From Pseudomonadota bacterium (GTDB lineage: Bacteria; Desulfobacterota; DSM-4660; Desulfatiglandales; B25-G16), in contig DAOVRY010000049.1 in the NCBI GenBank assembly GCA_030633645.1, forward strand, positions 1-6,470: DNA of 6,470 bases. Reading direction: 5' to 3'. Shown piece by piece: positions 1 to 6,207 of this stretch. The notes under the pieces are model-generated. The model ran no database searches. It was not told where the DNA came from and was given only the letters and a program-made list of their open reading frames with translations. The stretch's first letter is position 1, and each line of letters begins with the position of its first letter. Both the position numbers and the translations under genes were made by a program.

Positions 1-68
1 CATGCAAAGCATGAGTACAAAGAGCTTACTTGCGAAATAGTGTAAAGACCACAGTATATTCCGGACAA

Positions 69-86
69 GTCGCGCCAGGGCAGGCT
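69..86. repeat. Direct repeat copy 1, GTCGCGCCAGGGCAGGCT
   Basis: This 18-base word recurs at 158-175 with one mismatch, 89 bases apart start to start. This copy also forms a small hairpin, GCCAG-GGCAGG-CTGGC, at 74-89. The region 1-209 has no gene. Confidence 0.5.
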
Positions 87-157
87 GGCATGTCAAGATG
101 CGGTGATGGAAAGTGAGGCATTCATAAGCAGTGAAAACAGTTGCATATCCAGATCCC

Positions 158-175
158 GTCGCACCAGGGCAGGCT
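158..175. repeat. Direct repeat copy 2, GTCGCACCAGGGCAGGCT
   Basis: This is the second copy of the word at 69-86 (17 of 18 bases equal). Here the G-to-A change removes one pair of the GCCAG/CTGGC hairpin seen in copy 1. Confidence 0.5.
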
Positions 176-185
176 TGACACAAAT

Positions 186-199
186 GCTAAGATCTTAGC
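186..199. other. 14-bp perfect palindrome after the rhomboid stop
   Basis: GCTAAGATCTTAGC begins 10 bases after the rhomboid stop codon. As RNA it could form a 5-bp stem with a GATC loop, followed on the minus strand by ATTTGTG. That makes it a weak terminator candidate; a protein-binding site is the alternative. Confidence 0.3.
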
Positions 200-209
200 T
201 ATATGGACA

Positions 210-1688
210 CTAGTTCGAGCCCTGCAACAACCGCCGGGCAATCTGAGACTCGGGTGATTCGGGATATTTTCTGCAGATGATCATCAGGCATTTTTTACCT
301 TTCTCGGACATCCCCCCTTTTAGGTACGCTCGTGCCAGGTTTAGTATTCCAGTTGGAATCTTCTGCAGATTCGGGTGGTTCTGCAAGAGCACAGCCATAA
401 TATTCTCAGCCTCTGGAAGATAGCCATGCACGGTGAAAATCGAGGCGATACTGAATAAGAGATCTAAACTGAGCCGTGGACGCTTCGAGATGTGGCAATA
501 CTCCTTGTAGGTATTGTACAGTGTCTCAGGTGTATCTGTGTCATAACTGAGATGGCGAAGCAATCTTGACGCTGTTTTATGGAATTTTTCCCCTCCTGGG
601 TCCAATTTGTCGATGTTGAAAAGGTGTGTTAGAGCGTCACGGTTTTCGGGGTCAATTTCAAGAACCTGGTCTAGAAGGGGCCGGGCACCACTCATATCGA
701 GCTTTGCTATCCGCTGGAGCGCGTCTTCAAGAAGGGCGGGAATTTTTTCTTTATGGTCTTGCTCAAATACCTCTTTATCTACCCATCCCAAGAATCTCAA
801 GTTGAGGTACCCAAACAAGGCACCACTTACCAGGCCTCCCAAGTGGGCCACGTAAGCGATGCCCTGGTAACTCCCAAAGTATAGCTGGAAAATCTCATTC
901 CCGATCCACACAGGAAGCAGAACAATTGCAGTGACTTGAGCGTAGTTGAAATAAAAACCTAACGAATAGAAGATCTTGATCTTTGTCCTTCCATAGGCTA
1001 CGGCGTATGCACCCATGAGGCCAGCGATGGCCCCGGATGCCCCAACAAGAGGGACTGTGCTATCCGCATATACCAGGGAGTAAAGGCCTACCGAAAGAAC
1101 TCCGGTAAGAAGATACAGCAGCACGTACAACACCCTCCCGTATCCTAATTCAAGCACGCATCCGACAAGCCACAAGAACACCATGTTTCCTAAGATATGC
1201 ATGAAATTCCCATGGATAAACATATAGGTAAGGGCTGTAGTGAAGTTCGCGTATGCGGGTTTAAAGCCATAACGGACACTGAAAATCTTAGACAGCAGTG
1301 CTTCATACCGGGCCTTGAGGTTTTTCCAGGTGTTGTACGTTTCCTCCTCAGGAGTGATAATCCTGTCGCTACGCAACTGTTTAAGAAAAGCCTCATCTCT
1401 TTGCATTTTGGTATAGAGGCTTTTCATGGCCTTCTTATCTAAATCTTTTTTTCCCTGGAAATCGGGCCTTGTCTCATCTCCATCGTGCGTTTCCAAATAG
1501 GCTTGATATCTGGTTACCTCTATCTTAGCTAGCCCTGATTCAAAGTAGAATTGTGCAGCCTCACGGTATCGTTTGTTATCGCCTGCCTGCAAAATGAAGA
1601 ACACAAAGCAGTTTATTAGAATAATGCCAATGGTAATGAAGGGGGGGTTTCGTTTGCTGAGTTTAGCGCTCAGAGGGATGATAAGCAT
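210..1688 (-). CDS. Rhomboid-family intramembrane serine protease with TPR-like C-terminal region
   Basis: This 492-residue inner-membrane protein has a rhomboid core. TM1 is at about 18-35. TM2 (about 152-176) carries HGNFMHILGN, with His159, His164 and Asn168 as the conserved HxxxxHxxxN. TM4 holds VGASGAIAGLMG with nucleophile Ser218, and TM6 holds AHLGGLVSGALFG with catalytic His282; further TM segments lie at about 185-206 and 250-270. The Ser/His dyad is intact, so it should cleave membrane proteins within the bilayer. Between TM1 and TM2 is a long charged, helix-prone insertion (about 36-150), far larger than loop L1 of GlpG-type enzymes. After the core, residues 312-492 are helical with TPR-like pairs (about 320-358, 412-440, 447-480), probably a cytoplasmic partner-binding region. 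The ATG has AGGGA six bases upstream. The substrate is unknown and no neighbour reveals it; it appears to be its own transcription unit. Confidence 0.93.
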   Translation of the reverse strand: MLIIPLSAKLSKRNPPFITIGIILINCFVFFILQAGDNKRYREAAQFYFESGLAKIEVTRYQAYLETHDGDETRPDFQGKKDLDKKAMKSLYTKMQRDEAFLKQLRSDRIITPEEETYNTWKNLKARYEALLSKIFSVRYGFKPAYANFTTALTYMFIHGNFMHILGNMVFLWLVGCVLELGYGRVLYVLLYLLTGVLSVGLYSLVYADSTVPLVGASGAIAGLMGAYAVAYGRTKIKIFYSLGFYFNYAQVTAIVLLPVWIGNEIFQLYFGSYQGIAYVAHLGGLVSGALFGYLNLRFLGWVDKEVFEQDHKEKIPALLEDALQRIAKLDMSGARPLLDQVLEIDPENRDALTHLFNIDKLDPGGEKFHKTASRLLRHLSYDTDTPETLYNTYKEYCHISKRPRLSLDLLFSIASIFTVHGYLPEAENIMAVLLQNHPNLQKIPTGILNLARAYLKGGMSEKGKKCLMIICRKYPESPESQIARRLLQGSN

Positions 1689-1764
1689 GGAAATTCCCTG
1701 TACCTGGGTTCATCGTTTGACGAGCTTTCTTCTTATTAATCGGTACGTTCCTTATTTTTCTAAA

Positions 1765-1844
1765 GCTCTCTCACCAAGCTGGGAGAGCGTGGGGAACGCT
1801 CACAAGAGGGTGGCAAATAAAGGTGCTCACGGCTGAGCGTGAGC
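1765..1844. other. Cluster of small hairpins upstream of the rhomboid gene
   Basis: GCTCTC (1765-1770) pairs with GAGAGC (1783-1788). GAGCGT (1785-1790) pairs with ACGCTC (1796-1801), which could instead pair with the second GAGCGT at 1835-1840. GCTCACG (1825-1831) pairs with CGTGAGC (1838-1844). The stems overlap, so they exclude one another. If transcribed they would lie in the leader of the rhomboid mRNA, 80-155 bases before its start. Confidence 0.35.
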
Positions 1845-1983
1845 TTGAAAAGCGAGACAGGGTATGATCTGCCAAAAGGATAATATCGGATTGTGGAACG
1901 TGAGGATAGGAAAAAATGGCGTTTTGATTATGGCTTTAGCTCCGTAAATATGCTGAAGCCCTTATGCAACCACAATTTCCACC

Positions 1984-2168
1984 AAGAGGGCGGGGCTTTT
2001 CGTCAGTTCCGAGGCTCCCGGGTTGGTCTTTTCAGCTACTTACTAGCGGGGGATTTTTGCCCCCTCCGCATTCCCTTCGACAGGCTCAGGGCTGCGGTTT
2101 CCCCCACTGATAAGTACCGAAAAGACAGCACCCTCCCACCAGTCACTTCCGAAAAGCCCCGCCCTCTT
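1984..2168. repeat. 185-bp imperfect palindromic element with perfect 19-bp ends
   Basis: The left end AAGAGGGCGGGGCTTTTCG (1984-2002) and right end 2150-2168 are exact reverse complements. Further matched blocks lie inside in the right order: GTCTTTTC 2026-2033 with GAAAAGAC 2119-2126, TACTTA 2037-2042 with TAAGTA 2111-2116, GGGGGA 2048-2053 with TCCCCC 2100-2105, and CCGCA 2066-2070 with TGCGG 2093-2097. The centre holds the REP-like word at 2073-2091. The whole can fold as one long hairpin. It carries no credible gene, and no clear target-site duplication flanks it. A MITE-like or large extragenic palindrome is the likeliest nature. Confidence 0.7.
2073..2091. repeat. REP-like word CCCTTCGACAGGCTCAGGG
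   Basis: This word lies near the centre of the 185-bp palindrome and is nearly repeated at 6306-6324. It is partly self-complementary (CCCT with AGGG at the ends) and resembles widespread intergenic repeats. Confidence 0.55.
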
Positions 2169-2335
2169 TAGGATAAGGATCAGCTAAAAGGACCTAAAGC
2201 AATAATCAGTTACCTTTTTAAACAACAAACAACTTCTCAACGCCGAAAAATTCCGAGGCAAGAAAAGGGAATTACCGTTTCCTTGATCGTTTTGTGCTGT
2301 TACCCGCAGAGAGGCCTCGGGCTGAATGTCTCAGC

Positions 2336-2355
2336 AAAACTGCAAGCAATGCAGT
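2336..2355 (-). terminator. Possible terminator of the etf-dehydrogenase-ligase cluster
   Basis: On the minus strand ACTGCA-TTGCT-TGCAGT forms a perfect 6-bp stem starting 5 bases after the ligase-subunit stop and runs into TTTTGC. Its position is right for an operon-end terminator, but the stem and U tract are short. Confidence 0.35.
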
Positions 2356-2360
2356 CGGTC

Positions 2361-3038
2361 CTATGTGGTAGATTGGAGTACAACCAGGGCATCTGCAGCT
2401 ATGGGGTGGCTGCCGGATATGATAACAGGGTTGATATCTATCTCTTTTATGGTGTCGTTGGTTAGACCGATGTTTCCAACATTGATTAACATCTCTGACA
2501 AGATATCCCTGTCAACAGGTTCCATGCCCCTGACAGCATCGAGTATCTTATGGGCCTTGATTTCATTCATCATTTCGAGGGCATCTCTTTTCTCTAGAGG
2601 TGCAAGGCGAAACGACACATCCCTCAAAATTTCGGTGAATATACCCCCGAGACCAAACATGACGCATGGTCCAAACTGGGGATCCCTAATCAACCCGATA
2701 ACCAATTCTCTTCTTCCCTTTACCATCTCCTGGACGAGGACAGCACCCGTATTGCCATTCATGCCAGACATAATATCATTGAAGGCATTCAATGCCTCGG
2801 TATCGTTTCTGACATCTATACGGACGAGTCCTCTTTCTGTCTTGTGACTTATTTCCGGAGAACATCCTTTCATTACCACTGGATAACCGATTTTTTGGGT
2901 TGCAGGAATAAGATCACTACTGGTTTCAACCATTGTTTCCCGTGTAACCGGGATTTGGTAGGAGGCCAGAACGATCTTGGATTCATACTCCGAAAGTGTG
3001 GTTCTCCCTTGTTTGAGGGCCTTGTTGAGAATATCCAT
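2361..3038 (-). CDS. ADP-forming acyl-CoA synthetase, ATP-grasp (beta) subunit
   Basis: This 225-residue protein is a stand-alone ATP-grasp subunit of the acetate-CoA ligase (ADP-forming) / NDP-forming acyl-CoA synthetase family, close in length to archaeal AcdB-type beta subunits. The N-terminus (LNKALKQGRTTLSEYESKIV) is typical. GYPVVMKGCSPEISHKTERG (51-70) carries His65, aligning with the conserved His of the family that takes part in phosphoryl transfer. VQEMVKGRRELVIGLIRDPQFGP (102-124), FGLGGIFTEILRD (128-140) and IKEIDINPVI (197-206) are ATP-grasp core motifs. The start at 3038 is preferred over an in-frame ATG at 3056, because AAAGGAG lies five bases before 3038 and no ribosome site precedes 3056. 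The CoA-binding alpha subunit is not in the window. The role is inferred: acyl-CoA to acid plus ATP, or the reverse. It lies 223 bases after the dehydrogenase on the same strand, so it may share its mRNA or have its own start. Confidence 0.88.
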   Translation of the reverse strand: MDILNKALKQGRTTLSEYESKIVLASYQIPVTRETMVETSSDLIPATQKIGYPVVMKGCSPEISHKTERGLVRIDVRNDTEALNAFNDIMSGMNGNTGAVLVQEMVKGRRELVIGLIRDPQFGPCVMFGLGGIFTEILRDVSFRLAPLEKRDALEMMNEIKAHKILDAVRGMEPVDRDILSEMLINVGNIGLTNDTIKEIDINPVIISGSHPIAADALVVLQSTT

Positions 3039-3043
3039 TTGAT

Positions 3044-3050
3044 CTCCTTT
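3044..3050 (-). promoter_or_regulatory. Ribosome binding site that sets the ligase beta-subunit start
   Basis: The minus strand reads AAAGGAG five bases before the ATG at 3038. It lies downstream of the alternative in-frame ATG at 3056 and so argues for the shorter, 225-residue product. Confidence 0.8.
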
Positions 3051-3105
3051 ATTCATTTCAATATCGGGAACCCCGTCCTCTGGGCCAGGTCACAGTCCAC
3101 TGGCT

Positions 3106-3216
3106 CTACCTGAAAGGCCTATCTAATTCGACCATGCCCGTTTTCTTAAGGCCATATCCGGTGGAATTTATTTTGAGATATGCCCTTTCAAAAAGGTCAT
3201 GGTCTTCATCTAACAC
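3106..3216 (-). pseudogene. Possible short ORF or gene remnant between the dehydrogenase and the ligase subunit
   Basis: A 36-codon frame (GTG at 3216, TAG ending at 3106) reads as a charged, soluble-looking peptide, DEDHDLFERAYLKINSTGYG followed by a basic stretch and ending ELDRPFR. It is in frame with the upstream dehydrogenase beyond that gene's stop and one further stop. A second open stretch in another frame continues from the same place as QVEPVDCDLAQRTGFPILK and stops at the ATG region of the next gene, so a single-base shift near 3110 would join both into one longer peptide. No good ribosome site precedes the GTG. I do not recognise the peptide. It could be a decayed gene end, a small protein or chance. 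Confidence 0.2.
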
Positions 3217-3254
3217 CCCTTTGGGGTCTAATCAAAGCCAGGGCCTCTGGGCCC
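3215..3254 (-). other. Two small hairpins after the dehydrogenase stop
   Basis: GGGCC-TCTG-GGCCC (3241-3254) and ACCCC-TTT-GGGGT (3215-3227) form two short stems in the first 50 bases after the dehydrogenase stop. Neither is followed by a good U tract on the minus strand, so they are weak terminator, processing or mRNA-stability candidates that might lower expression of the downstream ligase gene. Confidence 0.3.
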
Positions 3255-3261
3255 GGATTAT

Positions 3262-4407
3262 TTACTTCAACAGATTCCGAGCCATAATGATCTTTTCGAT
3301 TTCTGTTGTCCCCTCATAGATCTCGGTGATCTTGGCGTCCCTGAAGAGTCGCTGGACCTTATACTCAGCCAGATAGCCGTAGCCTCCATGCATCTGAAGG
3401 GCCATATCCGTGCATTTCACCGCCATCTGGCCACAGAAGGATTTGGCCGCAGCAATGAGCTTGTGGTCAATGGTGCCCTGGTCGATTCGCCAGGCTGCTT
3501 CGTAGACCAGGTTTCTGCCGGCCTGTATCCAGGTAAACATGTCAGCGATCTTGAACTGGATGGACTGGAAGGAGGCCAGCGGGGCATTAAAGGCAATGCG
3601 TTTTTTCACGTGCTGGATGCTCTCCTCTAAGGCACCCCGCGCTGTGCCCACCGCCTGAGCAGCCACCACCACCCGATCGAGATTGAACAGGTGCATGGCC
3701 TCGGCAAACCCATTTCCCAGATCTCCGACGAGGTTGGAGCAGGGCACCCTGACGTTGTTGAATGAGAGCTCAGCCGTGTCAGAGGCTCGAATACCGAGCT
3801 TTCCAGTTAAGTGACTTGCCTCAAAGCCATCCCGATCAGTTTCCACCATGATCATGCTGTGCCGGCGGTGGCGGTCAGGGTTATCGGGGTCGGTTTGCAC
3901 AAAACAGATGAGGTAGTCTGCCCGGTCTCCATTGGTAATAAACATCTTGGAGCCATTGATGACATATTCGTCATTCTCCCTGATAGCTATTGTGGTAGTG
4001 GCGCTCGCCAGGTCAGATCCTGCATCCGGTTCTGTGAATGCACTTCCTATCACAGCCTCACCGCTAGCCAGGGGCGGGAGGTAGCGCTGCTTTTGCTCCT
4101 CTGAGCCGAATTCCTGCACGATTTCCGCTCCGTAGGAGGAGATCAGGATGGCCACCGCGATACCCGGGTCAACAGCCGAGAACTCTTCAAAGATGAGGCA
4201 GTACTCCATAAGGCCCATGCCAAGGCCCCCATACTCCTCTTTGATGAATGTGCCGACGAACCCCAGCTCAGCTGCTTTTTTGTGCAAAGCCTCATCAAAG
4301 GTCTCGTCTCGGTCAAACTCTTCTGCTCGGTCAGGAAACTCTCCTTGTGCAAACTCTCTGGCTGCGCTGACGATATCCTTTTGTTCCTTGCTCAGCTCGA
4401 AATTCAT
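3262..4407 (-). CDS. Acyl-CoA dehydrogenase (FAD-dependent)
   Basis: This is a full-length 381-residue acyl-CoA dehydrogenase, a soluble flavoenzyme that forms the alpha,beta double bond of an acyl-CoA and reduces ETF. The N-terminal helical domain (about 1-115) opens with FELSKEQKDIV. Signature 1 is AFTEPDAGSDLAS (123-135). The beta domain contains KMFITNG (154-160) and KLGIRASDTAELSFNNVRVP (203-222). Signature 2 runs from Gln338 through HGGYGYLAEYKVQRLFRD to Asp357. The predicted catalytic base is Glu365 in IYEGTTEIEK, the position used by short- and medium-chain enzymes, so the enzyme looks active. The substrate (fatty, cyclic or branched acyl-CoA) cannot be read from sequence alone. The start ATG has an AAGGAT-type ribosome site overlapping the etfA end, six bases after the etfA stop. 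Direct linkage to etfBA supports EtfAB as its electron acceptor. Confidence 0.96.
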   Translation of the reverse strand: MNFELSKEQKDIVSAAREFAQGEFPDRAEEFDRDETFDEALHKKAAELGFVGTFIKEEYGGLGMGLMEYCLIFEEFSAVDPGIAVAILISSYGAEIVQEFGSEEQKQRYLPPLASGEAVIGSAFTEPDAGSDLASATTTIAIRENDEYVINGSKMFITNGDRADYLICFVQTDPDNPDRHRRHSMIMVETDRDGFEASHLTGKLGIRASDTAELSFNNVRVPCSNLVGDLGNGFAEAMHLFNLDRVVVAAQAVGTARGALEESIQHVKKRIAFNAPLASFQSIQFKIADMFTWIQAGRNLVYEAAWRIDQGTIDHKLIAAAKSFCGQMAVKCTDMALQMHGGYGYLAEYKVQRLFRDAKITEIYEGTTEIEKIIMARNLLK

Positions 4408-4413
4408 GGTTCA

Positions 4414-5394
4414 TCATCCTTTTTTTGCTTCAAGTATCTTGTCTTTTAAAACCGGTACGATCTTGAACAGGTCATCGACAATACCATAATGGGCAGTCCT
4501 GAAAATGGGGGCTTTCGGATCCTTGTTTACAGCAATAATGGTACCTGCCCCACTCGTTCCGGCCATGTGCTGGAATGCCCCGCTGATTCCAATTGCTATA
4601 TAGACCTTGGGGCTGACTGATTTTCCGGATGTGCCAACCTGCAAGTATTTAGGCAGCCAGTTCTTGTCAACAATCGGCCTGGAGCAGGAAACAACTCCGT
4701 TGAGTGCCTCAGCAAGTTCTTTGATGAGGGCGATATTCTCTTCCTCTCCGATACCCCTTCCAACAGAGATAAGAAGCTCTGCCTGGGTTATGTCCACATC
4801 GCCTGCGGCGGTTTCAACGAATTCGACAAACGCTTTTCCCGGTTTGATATCTGCTAAGGGAAAATCTTTTTGGACTTTTTGTGCTTGCCGGTCGCCGATC
4901 TTATCTTTTGGGAACACGCCAGATCGTATGGTAATGAGACATCCTCGAGTCTCTGCAAAGGAGACATTGGCGAAGATTTTTCCGTTGTACATCTGTCTCT
5001 GGGCCATAAATCTACCATGTTCAGACATGATATCGATACAGTCTGTAACAAGGGGCAGTCCTGTCTTGATGGAGAGACAGGGAGCGAGTTCCATACCCCA
5101 GGATGTGCTGCCGATAAGGATAAGAGGCGGTTTCGTCTCTTCTATGAGTCCGGCTATAATTTCTTTGGAGAACTCTGCATTAAAATTCTTAAGCCGCTCA
5201 TCATCATATATGATTAAATGGTCTGCCCTATCGGAAAGATCTTCGGCAATGGAGCTCACCTCATGGCCAAGCAGAACAGCAGTAACGGTGTGCGATAGCT
5301 TTCCAGCGAGTTCACCAGCCTTCCACAGCATCTCAAAGGTTATATCCCTTATTTCACCAAGCCTGTGTTCAACAATAACGAATATATCGCTCAT
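4414..5394 (-). CDS. etfA: Electron transfer flavoprotein alpha subunit
   Basis: This 326-residue protein is the FAD-carrying subunit of ETF. The N-terminal alpha/beta domain covers about residues 1-190 and the C-terminal FAD domain about 200-326. The FAD domain shows VGRGIG (211-216), SRPIVDKNWLP (238-248), QVGTSGKSVSPKVYIAIGIS (252-271), GAFQHMAG (272-279) and IIAVNKDPKAPIF (286-298), which together match the EtfA signature. Arg239, Ser256 and His276 align with human alpha Arg249, Thr266 and His286 around the flavin; the Thr-to-Ser change keeps the hydroxyl. The N-terminal domain has no ferredoxin-type Cys cluster, so this is the plain form. The start ATG overlaps the etfB stop (TAATG), with AAGGAGT nine bases upstream inside etfB, implying translational coupling. 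The dehydrogenase gene begins 6 bases after the stop. Confidence 0.97.
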   Translation of the reverse strand: MSDIFVIVEHRLGEIRDITFEMLWKAGELAGKLSHTVTAVLLGHEVSSIAEDLSDRADHLIIYDDERLKNFNAEFSKEIIAGLIEETKPPLILIGSTSWGMELAPCLSIKTGLPLVTDCIDIMSEHGRFMAQRQMYNGKIFANVSFAETRGCLITIRSGVFPKDKIGDRQAQKVQKDFPLADIKPGKAFVEFVETAAGDVDITQAELLISVGRGIGEEENIALIKELAEALNGVVSCSRPIVDKNWLPKYLQVGTSGKSVSPKVYIAIGISGAFQHMAGTSGAGTIIAVNKDPKAPIFRTAHYGIVDDLFKIVPVLKDKILEAKKG

Positions 5395-6176
5395 TATTCC
5401 ATCACTCCTTTCTTGGTTAGAATCTCAACAAAATCACCAGCGATCTTATCTGGATCTCCAGTGAGCATCTGAGCTCCTTCAGTTTCCGGAGGTAGATAAA
5501 CCTCTTCAATAATGGCCCTGGGAGCCAGCTCCTCGTCAGATATGCCTAACTCAGCAAGATCCATGACCTTGAGCTCCTTTTTGGCCGCTTTCCTGATACC
5601 CAGGATTGAGACATACCTCGGCTCGTTGATGCCAGTCTGAATCGTTATGAGGGCAGGGAGGTCTACGACGGAAACCTCGCCAAGACCGCCTTCAAGTTCA
5701 GATGTGGTCCGGACCTTTCCATCCTCAAGCTCGATAGCGGTAACCATTGAGGAGTGATTTAGATTTAATTCCTCTGCCATCATTATGCCAACCATTCCGT
5801 AGCTGTCGTCATCGGCCAGGACCCCAGTGAACACGAGATCATGCGGTAAATCCTTTACTACCTGGGAGAGGATCTTTACGATTCCAAAGCTATCAAACTT
5901 GCTCATATCTCCTGCCTCAACCCTGATTGCCCTGTCAGCTCCCATGGCCAAGCACCTTCTTAAGACCTCCTCATCATCCTCATTGCCTACGGTAATGGCT
6001 GTAACAGTGCCGCTGTGCTTTTCTTTGAGCAGAATAGCCTCTTCAACTGCATAGTTATCCCAATCATTCAAAACAAAGGCGAGCTGGTCTTTTTTCACCC
6101 CCTTTTTCTGTGCATCAATGACGAGATCTACCTCTTCTGTAAGAGGAACCCTTTTAACACATACAACAATATCCAT
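5394..6176 (-). CDS. etfB: Electron transfer flavoprotein beta subunit
   Basis: This 260-residue protein has the usual length of EtfB, the AMP-binding partner of EtfA in a soluble cytoplasmic heterodimer that takes electrons from acyl-CoA dehydrogenases. The N-terminus (MDIVVCVKRVP) is the classic EtfB opening beta strand. The NDWDNYAVEEA block (residues 37-47) matches the conserved N-x-x-D-x-x-AvEeA segment. The nucleotide-binding loop GVLADDDSYGMVG lies at about 118-130, and the family signature region TSELEGGLGEVSVVDLPALIT at about 158-179. In the loop, Met128 sits where many EtfB proteins have Gln, judged from memory of the family. The ATG is supported by AGGAGGG seven bases upstream. It is the first gene of the cluster, and its TAA overlaps the etfA ATG by one base. 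Whether the ETF is bifurcating cannot be decided here. The family call is very secure. Confidence 0.97.
   Translation of the reverse strand: MDIVVCVKRVPLTEEVDLVIDAQKKGVKKDQLAFVLNDWDNYAVEEAILLKEKHSGTVTAITVGNEDDEEVLRRCLAMGADRAIRVEAGDMSKFDSFGIVKILSQVVKDLPHDLVFTGVLADDDSYGMVGIMMAEELNLNHSSMVTAIELEDGKVRTTSELEGGLGEVSVVDLPALITIQTGINEPRYVSILGIRKAAKKELKVMDLAELGISDEELAPRAIIEEVYLPPETEGAQMLTGDPDKIAGDFVEILTKKGVME
5404..5410 (-). promoter_or_regulatory. Ribosome binding site of etfA inside the end of etfB
   Basis: The minus strand reads AAGGAGT nine bases before the etfA ATG, within the last codons of etfB. Together with the one-base TAATG overlap this indicates coupled translation of the two ETF subunits, which are needed in equal amounts. 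Confidence 0.75.
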
Positions 6177-6183
6177 TTCCTAT

Positions 6184-6190
6184 CCCTCCT
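6184..6190 (-). promoter_or_regulatory. Strong ribosome binding site of etfB
   Basis: The minus strand reads AGGAGGG, a near-perfect Shine-Dalgarno sequence, seven bases before the etfB ATG. It fixes the etfB start and is the strongest such site in the cluster, as expected for the first gene of an operon. Confidence 0.85.
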
Positions 6191-6207
6191 GTTTCAAAAA
6201 GTTCAAA

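Larger units (their letters stand above)
1689..2360. other. 672-base intergenic region without a gene
   Basis: This stretch separates the ligase-subunit stop from the rhomboid start. Open frames crossing it (for example plus strand 1893-2171) run through the palindrome, show no recognisable motif and look like chance. It contains the possible terminator near 2336-2355, an AT-rich part at about 2200-2260, the 185-bp palindrome, the hairpin cluster at 1765-1844, and presumably the unassigned rhomboid promoter. Confidence 0.6.

Noticed and set aside
1..13. CATGC-AAA-GCATG inverted repeat at the window edge
   Set aside because: Only 5-bp arms, and nothing around it gives a role; too likely by chance.
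205..228. AGTTCGAGCC resembling a tRNA T-loop at the edge of the rhomboid gene
   Set aside because: No acceptor, anticodon or D arms can be built around it, and it is part of the rhomboid coding sequence.
1893..2171. Plus-strand 92-codon open frame across the intergenic region
   Set aside because: It runs straight through the 185-bp palindrome, has low-information composition and no recognisable motif; the palindrome explains the open frame.
2326..2847. Plus-strand 173-codon open frame
   Set aside because: It is antisense to the ATP-grasp ligase subunit, which has clear family motifs; no motif is seen in this frame.
3044..3056. ATG at 3056 as the start of the ligase subunit
   Set aside because: There is no ribosome site before it, while a strong one sits between it and the ATG at 3038.
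4607..5464. Plus-strand 285-codon open frame
   Set aside because: It lies antisense to etfA, whose protein is unmistakable; Ser/Pro-rich composition is typical of an antisense shadow.
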